From SZAS-103 sp964449135 (GTDB lineage: Bacteria; Pseudomonadota; Gammaproteobacteria; Xanthomonadales; Xanthomonadaceae), in contig CAYUXZ010000070.1 of assembly GCA_964449135.1 (NCBI GenBank), positions 1 to 7,155 on the forward strand: a stretch of DNA of 7,155 nucleotides, given 5' to 3'. The notes under the pieces were generated by a model. It saw only the letters and a list, made by a program, of their open reading frames with translations, had not been told where the DNA came from and ran no database searches. The position numbers were made by a program, and so were the translations under genes. Below, piece by piece: positions 1-6,044 of this stretch. Each line of letters starts with the position of its first letter. Within the stretch, counting starts at the first letter, position 1.

Positions 1-383
<383 letters not shown>

Positions 384-533
384 ATAACCTCAAATTGCTT
401 CGAGGTTTGCCTGAAGTAACTCTTGCGACACGTGCAAGGCACGTCGCAACCGACTCATTACGTCCCGACCCCATGAGAGCGTGAGCGCGAAAGCTTCCGG
501 AACATCGAAAGCGTCCCGCGACCCTCCACCCTC
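384..533 (+). other. 23S-5S internal transcribed spacer, no tRNA
   Basis: About 150 bases lie between 23S and 5S. I see no cloverleaf or CCA-ended tRNA in it and no coding sequence. It can fold locally: AACCTC (386-391) pairs with GAGGTT (402-407), and a stronger hairpin spans 423-449. It is transcribed as part of the rRNA precursor and removed by RNase processing, as known for bacterial rrn operons; the particular cut sites are not visible from sequence. Confidence 0.85.
423..449 (+). other. Spacer hairpin, possible rRNA processing stem
   Basis: TTGCG (423-427) and ACGTGC (430-435) pair with GCACGT (439-444) and CGCAA (445-449). The stem has 11 base pairs, a 2-base AC bulge (428-429) on one side and a 3-base loop (AAG). 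There is no T-tract after it, so it is not a terminator. Its position between 23S and 5S suggests a structure that guides precursor processing. That role is inferred. Confidence 0.5.
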
Positions 534-651
534 TCCCTGGCGACCATAGCCCTGTGGCCCCACCCGATCCCATCCCGAACTCGGCAGTGAAACGCAGGCG
601 CGCCAATGGTAGTGTGGCTCAAGCCATGCAAGAGTAGGTCATCGCCAGGGT
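534..651 (+). rRNA. rrf: 5S ribosomal RNA, complete
   Basis: A complete 5S gene in the usual place after 23S. The terminal helix I is visible: CCCTGGCGA (535-543) pairs with TCGCCAGGG (642-650), giving a molecule of about 116-118 nt, which is normal. Inside are the conserved loop B/C block CCGAACTCGGCAGTGAAAC and, further on, ATGGTAGTGTGG and AGAGTAGGTCATCGCCAGG, all typical of bacterial 5S. The ends are set by the helix and may be off by one or two bases. No second 5S copy or tRNA follows; the operon terminator comes 14 bases later. Confidence 0.96.
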
Positions 652-664
652 CTTTATAAAAGGC

Positions 665-703
665 AAACCCCTCCGTCGAAAGACGGAGGGGTTTTGTCTT
701 TTT
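665..703 (+). terminator. Intrinsic terminator of the rRNA operon
   Basis: AAACCCCTCCGTC (665-677) pairs perfectly with GACGGAGGGGTTT (682-694) around a GAAA tetraloop (678-681), a stable GNRA loop. It is followed on the + strand by TTTTGTCTTTTT (692-703). The 13-bp stem plus the T-tract, just 14 bases after 5S, is a textbook Rho-independent terminator. Because the outer stem pairs are A-T, the minus strand also has a short T-run after the stem, so it could act weakly in the other direction. Confidence 0.95.
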
Positions 704-750
704 AAAGCTTCGGGGCAGTGATCTGCCCGCGCAGGGCTTTCATGCAAGAG

Positions 751-800
751 GCTCACCGGCGCAGCCGATGCCTTTCATGGCATCGGCTGCGCCGGTGAGC
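751..800. repeat. Perfect 22-bp inverted repeat
   Basis: The arm at 751-772 (starts GCTCACCGGCGCAGCC) is the exact reverse complement of the arm at 779-800 (ends GGCTGCGCCGGTGAGC), with a 6-base TTTCAT loop at 773-778. As RNA it would form a very stable hairpin on either strand. There is no T-tract after it, so it is not a standard intrinsic terminator. It may be a REP-like palindrome or a recombination or protein-binding target. The sequence shows only the symmetry; the role is unknown. Confidence 0.9.
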
Positions 801-822
801 GCCCGGCCAGGGAGGGCCGGGC
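801..822. repeat. Short GC inverted repeat abutting the long palindrome
   Basis: GCCCGGCC (801-808) and GGCCGGGC (815-822) are perfect 8-base arms around AGGGAG. It begins at the base after the 22-bp palindrome, so the two hairpins would stack end to end. Adjacent paired hairpins of this kind resemble the layout of REP/BIME-type elements, which is an inference. Confidence 0.7.
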
Positions 823-870
823 CGTCGAGGGGCGTCATGGATGGTTTCTTGCCGTTACTTTCAACGAAGC

Positions 871-905
871 AAAGGCCGGTTCCTTGGGGGACCGGCCTTT
901 GTTTT
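871..905. terminator. Terminator hairpin, possibly bidirectional
   Basis: AAAGGCCGGT (871-880) pairs perfectly with ACCGGCCTTT (891-900), extended inward by a T-G wobble and two C-G pairs around a TTGG loop. It lies 12 bases past the stop codon of the minus-strand polymerase gene and so is placed to end that transcript. The T-richest flank is on the + strand (CTTTGTTTT, 897-905); on the minus strand the stem runs only into TTTGCTTCG. It may therefore work in both directions and serve as a second barrier behind the rRNA operon. Confidence 0.7.
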
Positions 906-912
906 CCCGCGT

Positions 913-2382
913 TCAGAACAATTCGCTCGAAGCGCTTTCTGTCGCCCCCATCTTTGATTTCGGCCCCCAGCCGCCCGTCCCCGAAGGCTGATGCGGTTTG
1001 CGTTTGCCTTGCGCATCGCGATGGCTCTGTTCGGCCAGCACCTTGAACTGGCGTTCGCGCTGCAGCCAGAGCTCGTGGTCGCTCTCGTGCGCCCGATGCT
1101 TGCGGGCCACGTGCCTGGGCCGGGCGTCTTCCTCCAGCGCCGTATCCGGGATCGTTGAAAACGGGATCCGCATCGGCGCCGCGTCATGGGCGAGCGCTTC
1201 TGCCATTGCGCCGAAATACACCGCATTGTTGCCGTAGCGGACGTTGATGCGATCGAGCACGGCGCTCATGGTCTTCGCCCGCTCTCGTTCGGGCATCAGT
1301 TCGGCGGTGATGCCGCCAACCGGCTCCAGATCGACGAGGGTGACCGCGACCGACAACGGCGGATGCCGCCGCGGATTCCAACGCCCGCTTCCGATCGCCG
1401 TCTGCAACGGCAGCAACGCATCGCCGAGCAGATGCAGCAGCGTCGGCGTGTCGTCGATCGGCGCGAAGCGCAGGTCGCGCTCGAAGCGCCGCTCGCTGCC
1501 GACGAAGCGCACGCGGATCGCCAGGCCGCCGGCGCGAAAGCCTTCGTGCCGCAGCCGCATCGCCGCTTTCGCGAGCAGCTTGAACAGCACTGCGCGCATG
1601 CCCTCGAAGCTGCGCAATTCCGGGCCGAGCACGTGCGAATGCCCGACCGAGCCGCGCCGGGTCGGACGCTCGGGCACGTCGAAGCCGCGCAGTAGCAGCC
1701 AGTAGCGCTCACCCTCGATGCTGCCCCAGGCCGCGCGCAGGTGTTCGCGCGTGGCCGCGCAGAGTTGTTCGGTGGTGCGGATGCCGGCCGCATGCAGCCG
1801 CGCTTCCATGGACGGCCCGATCCCGCAGAAATCCCGCAATTCCAGCCCGTGCAATGCTTGCGGAAGATCGGCCTGCTCGATCACGGTCTGGCCGTCGGGC
1901 TTGTTCATGTCCGAAGCGGTCTTTGCGAGGAACCGGTTCGGCGCGATGCCGATCGAGCAGCGGATCGCCGGACTGAAGCCAAGATCGACCAGCCGCTGCT
2001 TGATGCTGCGTGCGATCGCCTCGGCGTTTTCGCGCCGGCGTTCGCGGCCGATCAGCCAGCACGGCACTTCGTCAACCGAAGCCGCCTGGCCGTGCGGGAT
2101 GCAGTCCTGGATCGCGGCCATCAGTCGGTGGTGCAGTTCGATATAGCGGGCGGGCCGCGCGAGCACAAGCCGGATCTGCGGGCATTTCTCACGCGCTTCG
2201 CGCGCGCCGGTGCCGGTCTTCACGCCATGCGCCTTGGCCTCGTAGCTCGCGGCGAGGCAGCAGGTGGTATCGGCCATCACCGGCACCACGCCCACCGGCT
2301 GTCCGCGCAGGCGCGGCTCGTCGTACTGCTCGACCGAAGCGAAGTAGGAGTCGAAATCGACGAACAGGCAACGCAGGCTCAT
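913..2382 (-). CDS. Y-family DNA polymerase, ImpB/DinB-like
   Basis: A 489-residue Y-family polymerase, expected to do error-prone or translesion synthesis on the nucleoid. The palm motif FVDFDSYFAS (residues 7-16) gives the metal-binding D9 and the likely steric-gate F14. SVDE (102-105) supplies the second acidic pair, D104/E105. GIAPNRFLAKTASDMNKPDG (145-164) and the helix-hairpin-helix GIGPSMEARLHAAGIRTTEQL (187-207, split as GIGPSMEARL and HAAGIRTTEQL) are family hallmarks. The little-finger part starts near 245 with GHSHVLGPELR, a motif I recall from the subgroup often misnamed 'type VI secretion protein ImpB'. It is longer than E. coli DinB (about 350 residues) because of a C-terminal extension from about 390. 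The tail is basic and ends SSELF, a weak match to clamp-binding motifs. I chose the ATG at 2382 because homologues start just before this motif; an in-frame ATG at 2436 would add 18 arginine-rich residues. No LexA-type box is evident upstream, and neither imuA nor dnaE2 is present in the window. Confidence 0.93.
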   Translation of the reverse strand: MSLRCLFVDFDSYFASVEQYDEPRLRGQPVGVVPVMADTTCCLAASYEAKAHGVKTGTGAREAREKCPQIRLVLARPARYIELHHRLMAAIQDCIPHGQAASVDEVPCWLIGRERRRENAEAIARSIKQRLVDLGFSPAIRCSIGIAPNRFLAKTASDMNKPDGQTVIEQADLPQALHGLELRDFCGIGPSMEARLHAAGIRTTEQLCAATREHLRAAWGSIEGERYWLLLRGFDVPERPTRRGSVGHSHVLGPELRSFEGMRAVLFKLLAKAAMRLRHEGFRAGGLAIRVRFVGSERRFERDLRFAPIDDTPTLLHLLGDALLPLQTAIGSGRWNPRRHPPLSVAVTLVDLEPVGGITAELMPERERAKTMSAVLDRINVRYGNNAVYFGAMAEALAHDAAPMRIPFSTIPDTALEEDARPRHVARKHRAHESDHELWLQRERQFKVLAEQSHRDAQGKRKPHQPSGTGGWGPKSKMGATESASSELF

Positions 2383-2476
2383 GGCACGCAAACGAAGATG
2401 ATCGGATCGCGCCGCGCACCGGCGCACGACCAGCATCCTCTGCGCGTGTCTCAGCGGCTGAGAGCCGCGGCCACGC
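2383..2476 (-). other. Gap between lipoprotein and polymerase genes
   Basis: The 94 bases between the lipoprotein stop and the preferred polymerase start hold a small dyad: GCGGCT (2454-2459) pairs with AGCCGC (2463-2468) around GAG, overlapping CTCAGC-G-GCTGAG (2450-2462). There is no T-tract, so it is not a clear terminator, and the two genes may share a transcript. On the minus strand, GAGG sits directly before the alternative ATG at 2436, too close to serve it. I see no good ribosome site before the ATG at 2382 and no convincing promoter. Confidence 0.45.
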
Positions 2477-3133
2477 TTACTTGCCGGTATAGGGTTGCGC
2501 GGTCGCGCCGACGATCTTGCCGACCTTCGCGTCCGGTGCGACGAACAGATCCACGTCGCGATCGAACTGCAATGTGCCTTCGACCTGCGCGTCCGAAGCG
2601 ATCACGATGCGCGGCTTGCGCGGCTCGCTGAAGGAGAGCGAAAAGCCGTGGTTCTTCTGCACGTGCAGGCCGCCGCGCACGATCGAGCCGCTGCCGATGG
2701 TGACATCGCCGTTCACGGTCTCGATGCCGCCGTCCACATTCGCGTGATCGAGCCGGATGTGGCCGTTGACGTTCTCCAGCCGACCGCCGACATGGCTGCC
2801 CGACGCGAGTTCCAGCGAGCCGTTGACCGTGCTCGCGCCGCGCGCGACATCGGCCGCGTTTTCGAGTTCGATGCCGCCGTTGACCGTCTCGAGCGAACCC
2901 GCGTGCGCGCGCTCGCCGAGCGTGATCGCGCCGTTGACCGTCTCTGCGTTGGTGATGATCGCGCCGCGGCCGATGTCGATGCTGCCGTTGACCGTGCTCG
3001 CGTTGCCGGCGTGCGCGCCGTCCTTGACTTCGACGCTGCCGTTGACCTTGTCGAGGCCGTTGCCGTCCGCGTCGCAGCCGGCGACGAGCAGCACGCTGAA
3101 CGCGATGGCGGTGAACAGGGACGGGGTGCGCAT
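2477..3133 (-). CDS. Predicted lipoprotein with VNG beta-solenoid repeats
   Basis: A 218-residue exported protein I cannot name. It opens with a lipoprotein signal peptide: MR, a hydrophobic stretch, then LVAGC with the lipidated cysteine at 20. The next residue is D21, which in E. coli-type Lol sorting favours retention in the inner membrane. The rest is a repeat protein: VNG recurs at residues 30, 48, 66, 84, 103, 122 and 140, 18-19 residues apart, each followed by alternating hydrophobic residues (SVEV, SIDI, AITL, GIEL, SLEL, HIRL, DVTI). That pattern suggests a right-handed beta-solenoid, like bactofilin or DUF4097-type domains. From about 147 the period fades, with a basic SEPRKPR segment near 170 and further short strands. 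No catalytic motif is visible. The ATG at 3133 has AGGA six bases upstream. It is divergent from gpmI and lies upstream of the polymerase gene on the same strand. A structural or surface-binding role is a guess. Confidence 0.85.
   Translation of the reverse strand: MRTPSLFTAIAFSVLLVAGCDADGNGLDKVNGSVEVKDGAHAGNASTVNGSIDIGRGAIITNAETVNGAITLGERAHAGSLETVNGGIELENAADVARGASTVNGSLELASGSHVGGRLENVNGHIRLDHANVDGGIETVNGDVTIGSGSIVRGGLHVQKNHGFSLSFSEPRKPRIVIASDAQVEGTLQFDRDVDLFVAPDAKVGKIVGATAQPYTGK
2696..3049 (-). repeat. Tandem 54-57 bp coding repeats (VNG units)
   Basis: Seven in-frame units inside the lipoprotein gene, each containing a + strand CGTTGAC core (reverse complement of GTCAACG, coding V-N-G). 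Units are 18 or 19 codons long. The 18-base string CCGTTGACCGTGCTCGCG occurs exactly at 2820-2837 and 2985-3002, 165 bases apart. Flanking parts of the units have diverged, so the array is old at the DNA level and kept by protein structure. Confidence 0.85.
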
Positions 3134-3246
3134 AGCGGATCCTGGTCTGGCGTGGATGAAAATTCGATGTAGGAGGAGGAAGGAGCGTTCAAGCGCGCTC
3201 CGCTACACTAACGCGTCCACGACATTGCGCCGAAAGCGAGTTTCCC
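3134..3246. promoter_or_regulatory. Divergent control region between lipoprotein gene and gpmI
   Basis: This 113-base gap must hold the start signals for both directions. For gpmI the best -10 is TACACT at 3204-3209, inside GCTACACTAACGC; no good -35 lies 17 bases before it (AGGAGC region). A dyad GGAGCG (3182-3187) / CGCTCC (3196-3201) sits just upstream of that -10 and could be an operator. A purine run (AGGAGGAGGAAGGAG, 3171-3185) occupies the centre. On the minus strand, TTGAAC (3193-3188) is a possible -35 for the lipoprotein gene, with only weak -10 candidates after it. All of these are weak calls. Confidence 0.4.
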
Positions 3247-4788
3247 GTGAGTGCCGAAAGTCACCGACCCAAACCCGCGCTGTTGCTGATCCTCGATGGC
3301 TGGGGGCATCGCGAAGAGCCCGCCGACAACGCGATCGCGCAGGCAAACCTGCCGAACTGGCGGCGCCTGCTCGCCGACTGCCCGCACACGCTGGTGCACA
3401 CCGAAGGCAGGTTCGTCGGCCTGCCCGAGGCGCAGATGGGCAATTCCGAAGTCGGCCACATGAACATCGGCGCCGGCCGCATCGTCTATCAGGACCTCAC
3501 CCGCATCGACGCGGCGATCGAGGACGGTTCGTTTTTCGCCAATGCCGAACTGTGCGCGGCCAGCGATGCGGTGAAATCCGGCGCCGGTACCCTGCATGTA
3601 TTCGGGCTGCTCTCCCCGGGCGGCGTGCACAGCCACGAAGCGCACATCTTCGCGATGCTGGAACTCGCGAAACGCCGCGGCGTGCCGCAGGTCGCGGTGC
3701 ACGCCTTCCTCGACGGCCGCGACACGCCGCCGCGTTCGGCCGAAGCGAGCTTGCGCGCGCTCGATGCCCTTTGCGCGCGGCTCGGCAACGCGCGCATCGC
3801 GACCGTCAGCGGACGCTACTACGCGATGGATCGCGATCAGCGCTGGGACCGTGTCAAGAAGGCGTATCGCGCGATCACGCAGGCTCAAGCGGAGTTCGAA
3901 TCGCCCGACGCGTTGTCCGCGCTGCAAGCGGCGTACGCGCGCGGCGAGAACGACGAGTTCGTGCAGCCGACCGTGATCGCCGGCGGCGCTGGAGTCCGCG
4001 ACGGCGACGCAGTGGTGTTCATGAATTTCCGCGCCGACCGCGCGCGCGAGATCAGCGCGTGCTTCGTGCGCGAGCACTTCGACGGCTTTGCCCGCCCGCG
4101 GCGCATCGCGCTCGCGCGTTTCGTCTGCCTCACCGAATACGACGCCACGTTGCCCGCGCGCGTCGCATACCTGCCCGAAGACCTGCGCGACACCTTCGGC
4201 GACGTGCTCGCCGCGCACGGCATGACCCAGCTGCGCATCGCCGAGACCGAGAAATACGCGCACGTGACGTTCTTCTTCAACGGCGGCGTCGAGGCGCCGG
4301 TCGCGGGCGAGGAACGCATCCTGATCCCCTCGCCCAAAGTCGCGACCTACGACCTGCAGCCGCAGATGAGCTGCCCGGAGCTGACCGTGAAATTGTGCGA
4401 GGCGATCCGTTCGCAGCGCTTCGACGCGATCGTCTGCAACATCGCCAATCCCGACATGGTCGGCCATACCGGCGATCTGCCCGCGGCGATCAAGGCAGCC
4501 GAGGCAGTCGATGCTGCGCTGGGCGCGATCCGCGCCGCGCTCGAGGAAGTCGGCGGCGAGATGATCCTCACCGCCGATCACGGCAACCTCGAGCTCATGC
4601 GCGATCCGGTCACCGGCCAGCCGCACACCGCGCACACGGTCGGACCGGTGCCCTGCGTCTATCTCGGCCGGCGCGCCACGCTGCGCGACGGCGGCGCACT
4701 GCGTGACCTCGCGCCGACGCTGCTGCAACTGATGGGCCTGCCGCAGCCGGCGGCGATGACCGGGCGCTCGCTGGTGCAATTCGCGTGA
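3247..4788 (+). CDS. gpmI: 2,3-bisphosphoglycerate-independent phosphoglycerate mutase
   Basis: Interconverts 3-phosphoglycerate and 2-phosphoglycerate in glycolysis and gluconeogenesis, in the cytosol, using two Mn ions and a phosphoserine intermediate. At 513 residues it has the usual full length. All key sites are visible: D17 in LILDGWG; the catalytic S67 in GNSEVGH; H128 in VHSH; the substrate loop LDGRDTPP (155-162); SGRYYAMDRD (188-197); NFRADRAR (260-267); K336 in ETEKYAH; the Mn ligands D403 and H407 in NPDMVGHTG; D444 and H445 in TADHGN; and H463 in HTAH. It starts at GTG 3247, since the sequence MSAESHRPKPALLLILDGWG fits the family and no in-frame start lies better; only a weak GAG ribosome site precedes it. 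The end overlaps the next gene by four bases (GTGA), indicating co-transcription and coupled translation. Confidence 0.98.
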   Translation: MSAESHRPKPALLLILDGWGHREEPADNAIAQANLPNWRRLLADCPHTLVHTEGRFVGLPEAQMGNSEVGHMNIGAGRIVYQDLTRIDAAIEDGSFFANAELCAASDAVKSGAGTLHVFGLLSPGGVHSHEAHIFAMLELAKRRGVPQVAVHAFLDGRDTPPRSAEASLRALDALCARLGNARIATVSGRYYAMDRDQRWDRVKKAYRAITQAQAEFESPDALSALQAAYARGENDEFVQPTVIAGGAGVRDGDAVVFMNFRADRAREISACFVREHFDGFARPRRIALARFVCLTEYDATLPARVAYLPEDLRDTFGDVLAAHGMTQLRIAETEKYAHVTFFFNGGVEAPVAGEERILIPSPKVATYDLQPQMSCPELTVKLCEAIRSQRFDAIVCNIANPDMVGHTGDLPAAIKAAEAVDAALGAIRAALEEVGGEMILTADHGNLELMRDPVTGQPHTAHTVGPVPCVYLGRRATLRDGGALRDLAPTLLQLMGLPQPAAMTGRSLVQFA

Positions 4789-6017
4789 CGCGATCGCTTC
4801 AAATCCTTGCGGCCGCATCCACACTCTGGCTTGCGTCCGGCCATGCGATCGCTGCACCGATGGCCAAGCCGGAGGCCGCTTCGAACAAACCTGCCACATC
4901 GAACAAGACCGAAGCCGCGACGAACAAGGCGGCCGCAGAAACCAGATTGCACGACCTGCACCAGCAGCTCGATGCGCTGGCCGCGCAGCAGCGCGAACTC
5001 GAAGGCGAGCGCAGCGACGCGAGCAAGGCGTTGCGCGCGGCCGACGACAACGTCGGCCAAGCCACGCGTTCGCTGCACGACACCGAGACGGCGATCGTCG
5101 CTCAACAGAGCAAGCTCGCGCAGCTCGAATTGCAGCAGGCCGCGCTGCGCGACAAACTTTCCGGACAACGCGCCGCGCTCGCCGCGCTGCTGCGTTCGGC
5201 GTATGCGCTGGGCGACACCGAACAACTCAAGCTGCTGCTCGCGCAGGATCGCGTGGTCGATCTGGCGCGCGCTATGGCCTACCACCGTTATTTCGAGCAG
5301 GACCGGATGCGCCGGATCGGCGCGCTGGCCGGGCAGCTCAAGACGCTCGCCGACGTGTCCATGCAGGTGGATGCGCAGCGCGACATCCTCGCGGGCTCGC
5401 GCCGCGAGCAGATCACACGGCTCACGGAAGTGCAGGCGCAGCGCAAACAGCGCGGCAAGCTGGCTGCCGACCTCGATGCGAAATACCATGACAGTGCCGC
5501 GCACATGAAGGAACTCGGCCGCGACGCCGGCGCGCTGGAAGAATTGATCAAGAAGCTCACGGCGGTGATGGCGCGCACGCCGCCGCGTGCAGTCGTCGAG
5601 GGCGCGCATAACGGCGCGACAACGCCGCCGGTCGTCACGCCGTTCAACGGTCCGGGCGGACATTTCCCGTGGCCATTGGATGGCCCGCTGATCAGCGGCT
5701 ATGGTGGCGGCAGCAGCGGCCTGCTGATCGCCGGCTCCGCTGGTGCGGAAGTCCATGCGGTCGCCGACGGTCGCGTCGCGTTCGCGAACTGGCTCAAGGG
5801 CTACGGCCTGATCGTGATCGTGGACCACGGCAACGGCCTGATGAGCCTGTACGCGAACAACGACGCGCTGCTCAAGAATGCCGGCGACGCCGTGCGCGCG
5901 GGCGAAGCGGTGGGCACGGTCGGCAGCTCCGGCGGGCAGGGCCGCACCGCGTTGTATTTCGAGATCCGTCAGGACGGCAAGGCGGTGGATCCACGCGGTT
6001 ATCTGCGCAGACATTGA
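4785..6017 (+). CDS. envC: EnvC-like amidase activator, degenerate LytM/M23 domain
   Basis: A 410-residue exported protein of the murein hydrolase activator type. Order: signal peptide (1 to about 23, ending SGHAIA-A); an Ala/Asn/Lys-rich linker (about 25-50) with repeated SNK/TNK; long coiled coils (about 50-130 and 170-260) with a region around 130-170 resembling the EnvC hinge; and a C-terminal LytM domain (about 290-410). The LytM domain keeps VHAVADGRV, GYGLIVIVDHGNGLMSLY and VGSSGGQGRTALYFEIR, close to E. coli EnvC. The zinc-site histidines of active M23 enzymes are missing: there is SSGLLIAG instead of an HxGxD motif, LYANN instead of a Y-H motif, and TALYFE instead of HLHFE. It should therefore activate amidases rather than cut peptidoglycan. 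In E. coli, EnvC is recruited by FtsEX at the septum. The GTG start overlaps the gpmI stop (GTGA), matching the gpm-envC order of E. coli. The symbol is by similarity. Confidence 0.9.
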   Translation: MTRSLQILAAASTLWLASGHAIAAPMAKPEAASNKPATSNKTEAATNKAAAETRLHDLHQQLDALAAQQRELEGERSDASKALRAADDNVGQATRSLHDTETAIVAQQSKLAQLELQQAALRDKLSGQRAALAALLRSAYALGDTEQLKLLLAQDRVVDLARAMAYHRYFEQDRMRRIGALAGQLKTLADVSMQVDAQRDILAGSRREQITRLTEVQAQRKQRGKLAADLDAKYHDSAAHMKELGRDAGALEELIKKLTAVMARTPPRAVVEGAHNGATTPPVVTPFNGPGGHFPWPLDGPLISGYGGGSSGLLIAGSAGAEVHAVADGRVAFANWLKGYGLIVIVDHGNGLMSLYANNDALLKNAGDAVRAGEAVGTVGSSGGQGRTALYFEIRQDGKAVDPRGYLRRH

Positions 6018-6044
6018 AAACATCTTCGGTGCGATGATGCCCTC

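Larger units (their letters stand above)
704..870. other. Hairpin-rich intergenic region between convergent units
   Basis: This stretch lies between the rRNA terminator and the terminator hairpin of the minus-strand polymerase gene. I find no credible gene in it. It holds three further inverted repeats: GGGCAG (713-718) with CTGCCC (723-728), the long perfect repeat 751-800, and GCCCGGCC (801-808) with GGCCGGGC (815-822). After these comes ATGGATGGTTTCTTGCCGTTACTTTCAACGAAGC in two parts (838-854 and 855-870), which looks like part of a dispersed intergenic element; I recall similar wording in other Xanthomonadales genomes but could not check it. Confidence 0.7.

Noticed and set aside
768..1046. 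Plus-strand open frame starting inside the 22-bp palindrome
   Set aside because: It begins in the palindrome arm, runs through the terminator hairpin and the antisense of the polymerase gene, and has no ribosome site.
913..2382. Type VI secretion component, as 'ImpB' labels might suggest
   Set aside because: The polymerase motifs (DFDSYFAS, SVDE, NRFLAKTASDMNKPDG) are unambiguous, and no type VI gene is nearby. The label comes from a name clash with the ImpB mutagenesis protein.
2450..2468. Small dyad between the lipoprotein and polymerase genes as a terminator
   Set aside because: The stem is only six pairs and no T-tract follows on the minus strand, so termination is not supported.
1741..2631. 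Plus-strand open frame of 296 codons opposite the polymerase gene
   Set aside because: It is antisense to a gene with clear catalytic motifs and crosses the lipoprotein boundary without any sign of its own start signals.
2696..3049. Regular repeats that could suggest a CRISPR array
   Set aside because: The period is 54-57 bases, the shared core is only about 7-18 bases, units are in frame, and they encode a regular VNG protein pattern after a lipoprotein signal. This is coding repetition.
2757..4706. Open + strand frame of 649 codons crossing the lipoprotein gene, the divergent region and gpmI
   Set aside because: It runs antisense to the lipoprotein and in a second frame through gpmI, is Arg-rich with low-complexity composition, and shows no motif. 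Long open frames opposite or beside GC-rich genes are expected by codon bias.
3208..4899. Minus-strand open frame of 563 codons opposite gpmI
   Set aside because: It mirrors the gpmI codons almost exactly, has no recognisable domain, and gpmI is a certain gene. It is a GC-bias shadow.
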